The notes: generated from the letters alone by a model not told the origin. A DNA stretch of 6,886 bases from Synechococcales cyanobacterium 340R_concoct_173_sub (GCA_025354065.1 JANXNM010000182.1:1-6886), one strand, 5' to 3'; counted from the stretch's first letter, positions 1-6,387 are shown. Translations and numbers: made by a program.

Positions 1-1241
1 TTACTGTTTGGCGGGATCGTGGTGAATTTCACTATGTCGCCTTCGCACAGGGTGTTTGCGATGTTGGTTAAGTAGGTTGTGCCCTCGGCTTCGGTGACAA
101 AGTTTCCGGTGAGCTGGTGGCCGTCATTCAGGTGAGCGATGACTTTGTAGTTTCCGCCGTCGAAGGGTTTGAGGGTGGATTTGAGTTTGTCCCAATCGGC
201 GGAGAGTTTGAGGTTAGGGATACGCATTTCTTTCTTTTGGGCGCGCTTTCCATCGGGCAATGTGGTGGCTCCGTTCGCGCCGCTGTAGAAGTAGGCGGTG
301 ACGAGGCGTTGATTGCGCTCAGCTCTGATTGCGCGATCCATGCCAACTTGGACAACTTGCCCGATGTCTTTGTTCGCGATCGTGGCTCCTTCAATTCGGG
401 CGGTTTCGATCGCGTTGATAATATTTTGCTGCGAGCCGTAGAGCGTGACGAACTCTTCTGGGGTGGCGGCGTCCATGGTGAAACGGACAACTCGGTTAGG
501 TCCAGCGGCGGCGGTCACGGCTAGGCGATTGAGTTCGTAGGTAGATTGGACGGTGTTGCAGGCGAGAAAGGCGAGGTCAAAAATGGCGTCTTCGGCCTGG
601 TCAATGAAGCCCGTTAGATACGCCTTCATTTCGGGGTTTTTGTTGTTCTCAGCGATCTTCTGAATTTGGTCACTCAGAATCCAGGGTTCTGATTTGGTGG
701 GTCCGGTGGTGGAGTTGGTGACGAGGTGACGCCCAGACATGTAGGTGCTGAGAAAAGCGTTGTTCACGAGGTTCGATCGTAGGGCTATGAAGGAGCCTCG
801 AAGACTATTAATAATCTCCTCTCTCTGGTCTTCTTCAATTGAGGCGAGGGCGTGAGGGTCTAGCTGTGGGTAACGGTGTTGGGCTTTTTTTGTTGCGCCT
901 AGACCTGCCATGCGGACGATGCCATCGGCGGATAATCGGCCTAGTGAGGTGATACTGGCGAGATTATTGGCCTTCATCTGCTCTTCGATTTGAGCGTCCG
1001 TCTTGTTCCAGTCGAACATGTAGAGTTGGAGCGCTGACCCCATGACAATTTGGGAGAAATTACTAAACAGGTAGTCTGTTGCCGCGCCTGAAATCAGCCC
1101 TAGGAAGTTACCGAAACGTTGCCGTCTGCCAGCGTCTCGGGAGTTGGTTTTGAACGTGTTGAACATATCAATTCGCCGAGTACCAACAATGCTTTGGGTC
1201 GCTTGGGCTAGCAAGTTGGGCGATAAGGGTGAAAAATCCAT
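1..1241 (-). CDS. Unknown protein, 3' end beyond left window edge (first 413 residues present)
   Basis: An open frame runs without a stop from an ATG at 1241-1239 to the window edge, giving 413 complete codons of an unfinished protein; the TAA visible at 3-1 is out of frame. I do not recognise the family. Residues 1-42 are polar, with a basic patch (RDAGRRQR, 35-42). Residues 43-77 are hydrophobic and aromatic and could be a membrane-associated or buried helical pair. Residues 130-310 look helical and rich in Ala, Asn and Gln. Residues 340-410 look like beta structure. Cysteines are rare (C228, C399). No catalytic motif is evident. The ATG lacks a Shine-Dalgarno sequence and lies 55 bases after the preceding stop. 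The frame stays open upstream as far as a TAG inside the preceding gene, so TTG starts at 1283 or 1256 are possible. Codons favour C in third position, unlike the AT-rich neighbour. It is the last visible gene of the four-gene block. Confidence 0.85.
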   Translation of the reverse strand, partial: MDFSPLSPNLLAQATQSIVGTRRIDMFNTFKTNSRDAGRRQRFGNFLGLISGAATDYLFSNFSQIVMGSALQLYMFDWNKTDAQIEEQMKANNLASITSLGRLSADGIVRMAGLGATKKAQHRYPQLDPHALASIEEDQREEIINSLRGSFIALRSNLVNNAFLSTYMSGRHLVTNSTTGPTKSEPWILSDQIQKIAENNKNPEMKAYLTGFIDQAEDAIFDLAFLACNTVQSTYELNRLAVTAAAGPNRVVRFTMDAATPEEFVTLYGSQQNIINAIETARIEGATIANKDIGQVVQVGMDRAIRAERNQRLVTAYFYSGANGATTLPDGKRAQKKEMRIPNLKLSADWDKLKSTLKPFDGGNYKVIAHLNDGHQLTGNFVTEAEGTTYLTNIANTLCEGDIVKFTTIPPNS

Positions 1242-1251
1242 GATTGTTTTT

Positions 1252-1288
1252 AGCAATTGAGGTCTAATTTCTAGAATGCTCAATTGCT
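1252..1288 (-). promoter_or_regulatory. Intergenic hairpin upstream of the left-edge gene
   Basis: Perfect 10-bp inverted repeat: AGCAATTGAG at 1252-1261 and CTCAATTGCT at 1279-1288. The 17-base loop holds a further 4-bp stem (TCTA 1263-1266 with TAGA 1272-1275). On the minus strand the hairpin is followed by AAAAACAATC and then the ATG, so it has no T-tract and is not a typical intrinsic terminator. It fills most of the 55-base gap between two genes. It could be an RNA processing site, a translational control element or a protein-binding palindrome; the sequence does not decide which. Confidence 0.55.
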
Positions 1289-1296
1289 TACCGTTA

Positions 1297-3861
1297 TTAA
1301 CTTCCTAATAATTTATCGGGGTCTGTTGTGGGCTTTGGAATCTCCCTCGTACTGCCTAACTTAATTTCTTTAATTTCTGGAATTGGCAGCCCGACTGACT
1401 GGCGTAAGGAGCCGGGATTCTCAACGGTGTTGACGTAGCGTTTCCACGCTTCATCGTCTTTGGTTTTTGGATTTTGTTTAGGACGATCGAGAATGGGTAA
1501 TTTCGGGTCAGCTTTATCAAATTCAAATTTGTTGCTAAGAGCCGCAATCTGAGATTCCATGTTAGTTTTCAATGCCAACTGCTTAGCGTCGATGTCGCCC
1601 TTCCAATCCCTTACGACCATTGCACTTTGGGCTAGATTCATCAGGTTATCAAAGAAGCTAGCACCCGTACCATGGGTTACAGCGCCGGGTCGAAATACTA
1701 TTTTCTGTGAGGTTTTAGCTCCCGATTCCTGTATCAGCACTTCAATATCGTACTTATTTTGTAAAATCATTTGAGTTTGCATTTCCTGTCCCTGCAAAAT
1801 CTTAAATAGGTATTTCTCGATCGCGCTCAAGTCCTGTTCCATTCCTAAGTTTTGAGCATGGATATTTTCGATCGCATCACTTTGGTTCTGGAAACTCATC
1901 GCACTAACAACACCTGTCGCACCTGTAATCCTATGGCTAGTAGGTATTCCGACTAAGTTCGATACTTGATTGAACTGCCATTGAGACGTACTTAGGGCTG
2001 TTGTGGGCGTAACTTTCGGACCTGTAGGATTCCTCATATCTGCCGGGAAAGTAGTCCCAAGTTGATGAAATCCAGCTCGCATAAACAGCGGCGCGGCTAT
2101 TGCAGCGGCTAATCCCAGTAAGTTCGTCGCAGTAGTTGTGCCACTAGTCCCAAATTGTTCAAATCCTGATTTTTTAATCAACGCTTCGCCCGGAATGCTA
2201 AGTCCTTTCTCTAAATCATTTACGTTCAGTACCTTCATTGTAGTTTTTAGAGGTACCGCAACTTGTGTGTCAATGTGGCTTTTGATTGGGTTAATGATTG
2301 AGGCCGGGTCCAATCCGTCACCAATTTTATTTACGATCGTCCGATTATTATTGGTGATGATATTGGAAATAGAATTCGTAATGGTGTTTCCAAGGTTTGT
2401 AATAGTGCTCCTGACGTTGTTTGTGATCGTTCCGGGCAGGTTGCCTATTTGTCCCGATAAGCCAGTGAGTTGCTGTTGCAATGGCTGCAAATCTACTTTA
2501 TTTCGAGCGATGTCTGACCCTAAGCGAACTAAACTCCCATTAACTGCCATGATGTTCGCGGCTATTTGAGACAAGTCAGGTTGTTTCACCTTGTTAGGCA
2601 CTGCGTCCACGTCTGTTTTCCGTGCTAAATCGTTTAAGTCTGATTTCCGTGCTAAATCTGACGGGATCTTGACCTCTGACGGCTTGAACGCGTTCAACGC
2701 TTGCTGTGTTGCCTGCTGTATCTTGCCGTAATCGATCGGAACGGCTTGAACATCAGGCTTTGCATTGATTGTGCCTAGTATTCTAGAGATTTCAGCCAAT
2801 TGAGGAGCGTAATCCTTTTGCTGTTGGGTGCTGGGTGTGGTCCGAGTTTGGGCACTTACAGAATTAAGCGTACTTTGAATAGTTTGAAGTTGTGGCCCGT
2901 AGTTCTGTGCCCCTATACGGTTGATACTCGCTTGAATGGCGGTCGATTGACTTGCTCCTTGCTGTATAGCACTTCTTACAGCCTTAATTTCTGCCAGCGT
3001 GTTGTAGGTATTACTGGTAATTTTTCCCAGATCGGGACCGCCTTTCGTTGCAGATTCTATTCGTTTAATAGCAGTCATAACAGACTGGAATTGCCTATCA
3101 GAAATCGAAGCATTAGAATTGATTTTTTGTTCAATTAACTTCAATTTGTTTGTTACATCATTTTTCCAATAAAGATCTACAAACGATGAAATAATAGGCG
3201 CTACTTTGCCAAATAATTTTACGAAACCAACAATAGTCCCCATAGCTTTGGGAACGTCTTTCAATGCGGTTAAAGCTTGCGAGCTTTTTGCAATACTTCC
3301 GGCTACCGTTCCGATTTGCCCGATCGCTTTCGTCAGTCCACTGCTTTTTCCCCATGTAGAAAGTGATTTATTTAATCCTGTAACTACAGTCCCTAGAGAT
3401 TTAGCCAGCGCTTGCTTGATTTTGTTTTCAGACTTTAAAAGACCTTGCCCAATCTTTGTAAGATTTTTTGACAGCTCAGTTACAATCTTTTTAAAAACCT
3501 TGTCAAAAGTTGTAGTTATTTTTGAAACAACGTTATTAAACGTGTTCTTAATAATCGTGCCAACATCTTTTGTTAGCAGTTTAAACAATTTCGCGAAGAA
3601 ATCGTCAGCAGCTTTTAATCCATCCTTTACAATCCTAATTCCCTCACCCTTAGGGTCTTTCAGGAATGCTTTAGCACGGTCAAGGAGTGTAGTTGTATCG
3701 GTAATTTTTTTTGTTACTTCCGCTTGAAAATTGCGGAATAAAGCAGCTTGCTCTTCTAGAGCTTTAAATGGGCTTAGACCACGCCCCATAAACTCTTCAG
3801 AGAATGCCTTAATATTCTTTTCAATTTCTCCTTTCAATTGGTCAGTAGTAAACTTAGGCAT
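1297..3861 (-). CDS. 854-residue cysteine-free helical repeat protein, tape-measure-like (function unknown)
   Basis: No family is recognised with certainty. The protein has no cysteine at all. Residues 1-200 are Lys-rich amphipathic helices. Residues 205-231 form a hydrophobic stretch rich in Gly, Val and Phe. Residues 276-475 carry degenerate repeats of about 30 residues (N/D-Y-G/A at 320, 350 and 377; P/V-D-L at 276, 428 and 457), with an exact-spaced 9-residue pair DLARKSDLN/DLARKTDVD at 402-419. Residues 476-515 are rich in Thr, Asn and Ile with recurring TITN. Residues 577-597 are strongly hydrophobic and Ala-rich, like a membrane segment. Residues 655-780 look helical, and the tail is Lys- and Pro-rich. 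Long helical build, hydrophobic patches and absence of Cys are typical of phage tape-measure proteins, but that role is inferred. AGAGG at 3875-3871, nine bases before the ATG, is the clearest ribosome binding site in the window. The start overlaps the previous gene's end by 8 bases, suggesting translational coupling. Confidence 0.95.
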   Translation of the reverse strand: MPKFTTDQLKGEIEKNIKAFSEEFMGRGLSPFKALEEQAALFRNFQAEVTKKITDTTTLLDRAKAFLKDPKGEGIRIVKDGLKAADDFFAKLFKLLTKDVGTIIKNTFNNVVSKITTTFDKVFKKIVTELSKNLTKIGQGLLKSENKIKQALAKSLGTVVTGLNKSLSTWGKSSGLTKAIGQIGTVAGSIAKSSQALTALKDVPKAMGTIVGFVKLFGKVAPIISSFVDLYWKNDVTNKLKLIEQKINSNASISDRQFQSVMTAIKRIESATKGGPDLGKITSNTYNTLAEIKAVRSAIQQGASQSTAIQASINRIGAQNYGPQLQTIQSTLNSVSAQTRTTPSTQQQKDYAPQLAEISRILGTINAKPDVQAVPIDYGKIQQATQQALNAFKPSEVKIPSDLARKSDLNDLARKTDVDAVPNKVKQPDLSQIAANIMAVNGSLVRLGSDIARNKVDLQPLQQQLTGLSGQIGNLPGTITNNVRSTITNLGNTITNSISNIITNNNRTIVNKIGDGLDPASIINPIKSHIDTQVAVPLKTTMKVLNVNDLEKGLSIPGEALIKKSGFEQFGTSGTTTATNLLGLAAAIAAPLFMRAGFHQLGTTFPADMRNPTGPKVTPTTALSTSQWQFNQVSNLVGIPTSHRITGATGVVSAMSFQNQSDAIENIHAQNLGMEQDLSAIEKYLFKILQGQEMQTQMILQNKYDIEVLIQESGAKTSQKIVFRPGAVTHGTGASFFDNLMNLAQSAMVVRDWKGDIDAKQLALKTNMESQIAALSNKFEFDKADPKLPILDRPKQNPKTKDDEAWKRYVNTVENPGSLRQSVGLPIPEIKEIKLGSTREIPKPTTDPDKLLGS
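2437..3036 (-). repeat. Degenerate ~30-residue protein repeats within the 854-residue protein
   Basis: Residues 276-475 contain about six related units. The clearest two begin at Y321 (YGPQLQTIQSTLNSVSA) and Y351 (YAPQLAEISRILGTINA), exactly 30 residues apart. Looser units start at Y378, P276, P428 and V457. The shared pattern is Asp/Tyr or Asp-Leu, then hydrophobic residues at helical spacing, ending in a Gly, Ser or Ala-rich turn. I aligned them by eye, so unit number and limits are approximate. Confidence 0.5.
2605..2658 (-). repeat. 27-bp tandem duplication (two copies)
   Basis: The two 27-base units 2605-2631 and 2632-2658 match at 23 of 27 positions, and the 3' part GATTTAGCACGGAA on the minus strand is identical. 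They encode DLARKTDVD and DLARKSDLN (residues 411-419 and 402-410). An exact multiple of three keeps the frame, so this looks like a recent in-frame slippage duplication in the repeat region. Confidence 0.8.
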
Positions 3862-5221
3862 TGCTTGGAACCTCTGTTACGTCAAACATAACTTTGCCGT
3901 CTGCTTGGGTAGATGAATCTACAGTGAATTGCTTACCGTATTTAGCCTGTAATGCACCTGCGATCGCATATCCAGAATTCAGTACAGCTGTAAGGTTGTC
4001 CGCTGGTTCTACTGTTCTCTGAACCTTGTCGATCGCGTTTCCATCTTTGACCACTTCCCATTTGAATCCGTTAGCGGTCAGGTCGTTGTTGCTGGGGTTT
4101 TTGGGATCGTCGGGATTGAGTGGAATTTTCATCTTGGTTCTCAGGTCCGTAATGTTCTTGTCGTCAAGCTGAGCGATTAATGAAGTGAAGGTGTATTTGT
4201 CCTTGGTCAGGCTTTCCTTAATTCCGGTCAAGAAGTCAGGGTCAGTAATTAGCTTGCCCCGTAGGCTTATGTATAGGTTTGGAAGATTTTCGATATCGGT
4301 ATTTAATGCATTCAAAACAGCAGTTTCAAGTACACTCACCCCATCTTCATCAGCTTCAAAAAGAATTGATTCCACAATATCTTTCAAATCAGGCTTGATA
4401 AGCTTCTGAGTACCTTGAGCGACCTTATCAATAAATCGAGCCTCTTCAGTCGCTTGGAAACGCGCTACTACGATCGGCGGCATCTCTGCAAGTAATTCGG
4501 CTTTAATTCGAGCTTTCATATTTTCCTCGTCAGGTTCAGGATCTTTAGATTCTTCTTTGCACAGGCAGATAGATTCTTCGTAGTCATCGCCCGGATTTCG
4601 GACTGTAGGCACACAATGCGACTGGCACTCCTCGCAGCTCAACCATATTTTTTTTTGTTTTTGTTCCAGTGGTTCTCTATGAATTTCTGACATTGAACCG
4701 TCGAGATGCACTGTTTTAACAATGACGAACTTTTCAGGCGGTTCACCGCTCCCACCATCATTAGGCGGTTCATAGGGTAAGCCGTTATCAGCACGAGTGA
4801 TGCTTATGTTCGTAATAGTTATTTCAGTGATAGGTGTAAAATCTGAGTTCGATCGTGGCCCCCAGTCAGTCGTGGTCGCTCCATCACCATCAATGACTAC
4901 GACTTTTCCACCCATACCTTCACCTGCTGGAATAACAACAACAGATAGGGGCGCTTTTCTGGAGCCTTCGGTTCCGCCGCCGCTCGTTCTTGGTTCTCCA
5001 TCAAAAACATACTGAATAGTCCATTGCCCATAAACCCAAACAATTTCTTCATCTGGACCTTGTGGCAATCCACCGCCATTAGGATTACCGCCATCTTCCC
5101 AGAATGCCGCCGCTCCATCATTTGGTATTGGATTTTCAAAGTATTTGCGATAGTCATTCTCTGGAATGTGAAGCGCAACATTTCCACACTCTCCACTAAT
5201 TGAAGCTAGCTCTATTTCCAT
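3854..5221 (-). CDS. 455-residue acidic protein with a central cysteine cluster (unknown)
   Basis: No family is recognised. Residues 1-30 are polar. Three Gly/Pro/Asn-rich linkers (about 43-57, 75-88, 145-163) separate beta-looking stretches such as VWVYGQWTIQYVF and GGKVVVIDGDG. A compact cluster follows: C196-x2-C199-x2-H202-C203, then C219-x-C221 within an acidic region. Apart from C12 these are the only cysteines, so a structural zinc site is plausible but unproven. Residues 234-365 look helical (MKARIKAELLAEM, then DKVAQGTQKLI), and residues 380-455 look like a small alpha/beta domain. The protein is markedly acidic, contrasting with the Lys-rich N-terminus of the next gene's product. 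No signal peptide or membrane segment is seen. The ATG at 5221 has no Shine-Dalgarno sequence and follows a terminator-like hairpin by only a few bases. The stop overlaps the next gene's start by 8 bases, so the two products probably act together. Confidence 0.93.
   Translation of the reverse strand: MEIELASISGECGNVALHIPENDYRKYFENPIPNDGAAAFWEDGGNPNGGGLPQGPDEEIVWVYGQWTIQYVFDGEPRTSGGGTEGSRKAPLSVVVIPAGEGMGGKVVVIDGDGATTTDWGPRSNSDFTPITEITITNISITRADNGLPYEPPNDGGSGEPPEKFVIVKTVHLDGSMSEIHREPLEQKQKKIWLSCEECQSHCVPTVRNPGDDYEESICLCKEESKDPEPDEENMKARIKAELLAEMPPIVVARFQATEEARFIDKVAQGTQKLIKPDLKDIVESILFEADEDGVSVLETAVLNALNTDIENLPNLYISLRGKLITDPDFLTGIKESLTKDKYTFTSLIAQLDDKNITDLRTKMKIPLNPDDPKNPSNNDLTANGFKWEVVKDGNAIDKVQRTVEPADNLTAVLNSGYAIAGALQAKYGKQFTVDSSTQADGKVMFDVTEVPSNA
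3871..3875 (-). promoter_or_regulatory. Shine-Dalgarno site of the 854-residue gene
   Basis: AGAGG on the minus strand, nine bases before the ATG at 3861. It lies inside the 3' end of the upstream coding sequence. It supports that start and the coupling of the two genes. The other minus-strand starts in the window show no comparable motif. Confidence 0.7.
3960..3967. repeat. HIP1 octamer GCGATCGC
   Basis: This is the full 8-base palindrome HIP1, which is highly over-represented in many cyanobacterial genomes. Its CGATCG core recurs 20 times across the window, including in coding sequence of the unknown block, which suggests long residence in a HIP1-rich genome. Confidence 0.8.
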
Positions 5222-5224
5222 ACT

Positions 5225-5247
5225 AAAAAAGGGCAGTTTAAGCCCTT
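5225..5247 (-). terminator. Terminator-like hairpin abutting the 455-residue gene's start
   Basis: On the minus strand the stem AAGGGC (5247-5242), loop TTAAACT and stem GCCCTT (5234-5229) run into a T-run that reaches 5225. The start codon follows after three more bases. The hairpin lies in the 59-base gap after the 127-residue gene. It has the form of an intrinsic terminator or attenuator and may lower expression of the downstream genes relative to the small upstream gene. With only 6 bp in the stem, read-through would be expected. Confidence 0.65.
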
Positions 5248-5280
5248 ACTAAATGTGATGGTGAATGTGAATAAAGTGGA

Positions 5281-5664
5281 CTATTCGACGTCATCAGGGT
5301 CAATGTCAGACGTATCTAAAGCCTTACCGTATACAGTCAAATCATAATTGTATGATTTTCGTTGCAATCCATTTCGTTGCGTGATACCTGCTCGGGGTGC
5401 CCCTAGTTCGATTGAATTAGTCTCGGTGGTGTCATTGCGAGTCCAGATGCTCACCATTTTGACTAGGCAGGTGAAGAGGACTTCAGGGTTGGGGAATTTG
5501 GCGACGAGGCTAAGACCTGCGACGGTAAGGCTAGTATATGGGATCATCAAAACCGGGTTCGTTGCAGAGATTTGCTTACCTGCAACGAAAGCCTCAATCT
5601 CAGCCTGAGTACTCAAAACAGCAGAGTCCGAGCCGAAGTAGTCCGTGATGGTGGGAGTTGCCAT
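5281..5664 (-). CDS. 127-residue small protein, first gene of the four-gene block (unknown)
   Basis: No family is recognised. The start is placed at the ATG at 5664 (MATPTITDYFGSD). The frame extends upstream to an ATG at 5751, but that extension would run through the terminator hairpin at 5714-5740 and has unconvincing composition. The protein has a polar N-terminus, a helix at about 20-32, and a hydrophobic beta-rich core (VLMIPYTSLTVAGLSLVAKF, about 38-57, then VLFTCLVKMVSIW). It ends with a beta-like YNYDLTVYG and an acidic tail (DTSDIDPDDVE). It has one cysteine and no signal peptide. A compact beta-rich fold followed by a partial terminator resembles the arrangement of a highly expressed structural subunit such as a tail-tube or coat protein, but nothing in the sequence proves this. 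No Shine-Dalgarno motif is seen. The 59-base gap to the next gene holds the hairpin described at 5225-5247. Confidence 0.88.
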   Translation of the reverse strand: MATPTITDYFGSDSAVLSTQAEIEAFVAGKQISATNPVLMIPYTSLTVAGLSLVAKFPNPEVLFTCLVKMVSIWTRNDTTETNSIELGAPRAGITQRNGLQRKSYNYDLTVYGKALDTSDIDPDDVE

Positions 5665-5688
5665 AGGTAATAAGGTTGAGGGTGGATC

Positions 5689-5694
5689 ATGATA
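5689..5694 (-). promoter_or_regulatory. Possible -10 box for the four-gene block
   Basis: TATCAT on the minus strand, 24 bases upstream of the ATG at 5664, within a small palindrome ATGATTATCAT. No convincing -35 element is seen at 16-18 bases upstream. A promoter is expected here because a strong terminator lies directly upstream and only about 50 bases remain before the gene. Confidence 0.25.
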
Positions 5695-5713
5695 ATCATT
5701 CCCAAAAAAGGAA

Positions 5714-5740
5714 GCCCGATCGCATAGATTTCGATCGGGC
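5714..5740 (-). terminator. Intrinsic terminator of the 186-residue gene
   Basis: Perfect 9-bp stem GCCCGATCG/CGATCGGGC with a 9-base loop. On the minus strand it is followed by TTCCTTTTTT. It begins 28 bases after the TAA at 5769 and separates the exported-protein gene from the four-gene block. Confidence 0.85.
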
Positions 5741-5768
5741 CTTGGAGGCAAGTGATTTAGTGAGATTT

Positions 5769-6329
5769 TTACTGTGCCGGAAAGACTTTGATATTGGCTT
5801 CAGACTTGACGGAGGGCAGGTCTAGCCGCTGAATTGATGAGCCTTCAGGAATATCAAACCTAATTGGAACCGTGCGAACCTCCCCAGGCTTAAAGGGCTT
5901 CTCTTCAAGCTCAATAATTTTGATTGTGTCTGCAATGTTTGCATCGGCATCCTTTTTAGTGCCCTTCCCATCAATGATGGTTGCAGCAGTCCAGAGAAAG
6001 AGGTCTTTTAGTGACTGCCTAGATTTGCTTGTATTTTGAATTTGGATATGGGCCGTAACCCACTGCCCTGCGGCTTCAATAGTTTTGTCTTCATCCAATG
6101 GGTCTTTCATCTTTTGCCCATGGCTCGTGACTTTTTGAAGTGTTGTTAGCCACGGCCCAAAGGGTTTTGATTGTCCTGATTTAGTGAGTTGAACGGGTTT
6201 GGTCTGGGCGATCTCTTTGGTGGTGTTGGGAGTCTCGCTTGAGGGAAGCATTAGGGCCGCGCCTACGAGTCCAACAAAACCAATAACGGGTACAGCAAGC
6301 AAACCAAGAATGATAAATCGTTTTTTCAT
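5769..6329 (-). CDS. Exported, membrane-anchored protein with DUF4352-like domain
   Basis: The chosen start at 6329 gives 186 residues beginning MKKRFIILGLL: a short basic head, then a hydrophobic helix (about 5-28) acting as an uncleaved signal anchor or signal peptide. There is no lipobox cysteine. A Thr/Lys/Gln-rich linker spans about 31-58. The C-terminal part (about 60-186) has the pattern of the DUF4352-type immunoglobulin-like fold: GQWVTAHIQIQNTSKS at about 88-103 (a beta strand ending in an Asn-Thr-Ser turn), a DLFLW strand, a polar loop with DGKGTKKDADAN, then FKPGEVRTVPIRFDIPEG at about 146-163. Such proteins are secreted or surface-anchored and usually of unknown role. An in-frame ATG at 6401 would add 24 residues but places the start upstream of the 6355-6387 hairpin, so I reject it. 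A TATAAT box lies 18 bases before the chosen ATG. The gene is probably monocistronic. The family assignment is by pattern only. Confidence 0.9.
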   Translation of the reverse strand: MKKRFIILGLLAVPVIGFVGLVGAALMLPSSETPNTTKEIAQTKPVQLTKSGQSKPFGPWLTTLQKVTSHGQKMKDPLDEDKTIEAAGQWVTAHIQIQNTSKSRQSLKDLFLWTAATIIDGKGTKKDADANIADTIKIIELEEKPFKPGEVRTVPIRFDIPEGSSIQRLDLPSVKSEANIKVFPAQ

Positions 6330-6347
6330 GGGTAAACTGAGTGAATG

Positions 6348-6353
6348 ATTATA
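6348..6353 (-). promoter_or_regulatory. Consensus -10 box of the exported-protein gene
   Basis: Perfect TATAAT on the minus strand, 18 bases upstream of the ATG at 6329. The -35 region is weak (GTGTGA at a 16-base spacer). The spacer and -35 region lie inside the hairpin at 6355-6387, so that palindrome could affect promoter activity. The implied leader is short. Confidence 0.45.
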
Positions 6354-6354
6354 C

Positions 6355-6387
6355 AAAAGCCGTACAGGGTCACACTGTACGGCTTTT
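6355..6387. terminator. 13-bp perfect inverted repeat, possible bidirectional terminator or operator
   Basis: AAAAGCCGTACAG (6355-6367) pairs perfectly with CTGTACGGCTTTT (6375-6387) around a 7-base loop. Both strands end the stem with TTTT, so it can work as a terminator either way, though the T-runs are short and partly paired. It directly abuts the TATAAT box of the gene downstream on the minus strand. It may shield that gene from upstream read-through, or be an operator. Confidence 0.6.

Noticed and set aside
128..490. Minus-strand 120-codon frame
   Set aside because: It overlaps the left-edge gene in another frame, and its Ser/Pro/Thr-rich composition is typical of an out-of-frame shadow.
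117..524. Plus-strand open frame of 135 codons
   Set aside because: It lies opposite the long left-edge gene, whose frame is open for 413 codons with coherent composition. The plus frame is a shadow rich in Gly and Val.
1252..1288. Hairpin considered as a terminator of the 854-residue gene
   Set aside because: No T-run follows the stem on either strand, and the next gene continues in the same direction.
2138..2569. Plus-strand 143-codon frame resembling a membrane protein
   Set aside because: It is antisense to the Thr/Asn/Ile-rich part of the 854-residue gene, with no start signals of its own.
2605..2658. Tandem repeat considered as a CRISPR fragment
   Set aside because: There are only two directly adjacent units with no spacer, in frame within a coding sequence.
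3206..3727. Plus-strand 173-codon frame with hydrophobic composition
   Set aside because: It is fully antisense to the Lys-rich helical part of the 854-residue gene. The hydrophobic look is the complement of Lys/Asn codons, not a membrane protein.
5665..5751. N-terminal extension of the 127-residue gene to an upstream ATG
   Set aside because: It would run through the terminator hairpin at 5714-5740 and adds sequence of poor composition. The ATG at 5664 is preferred.
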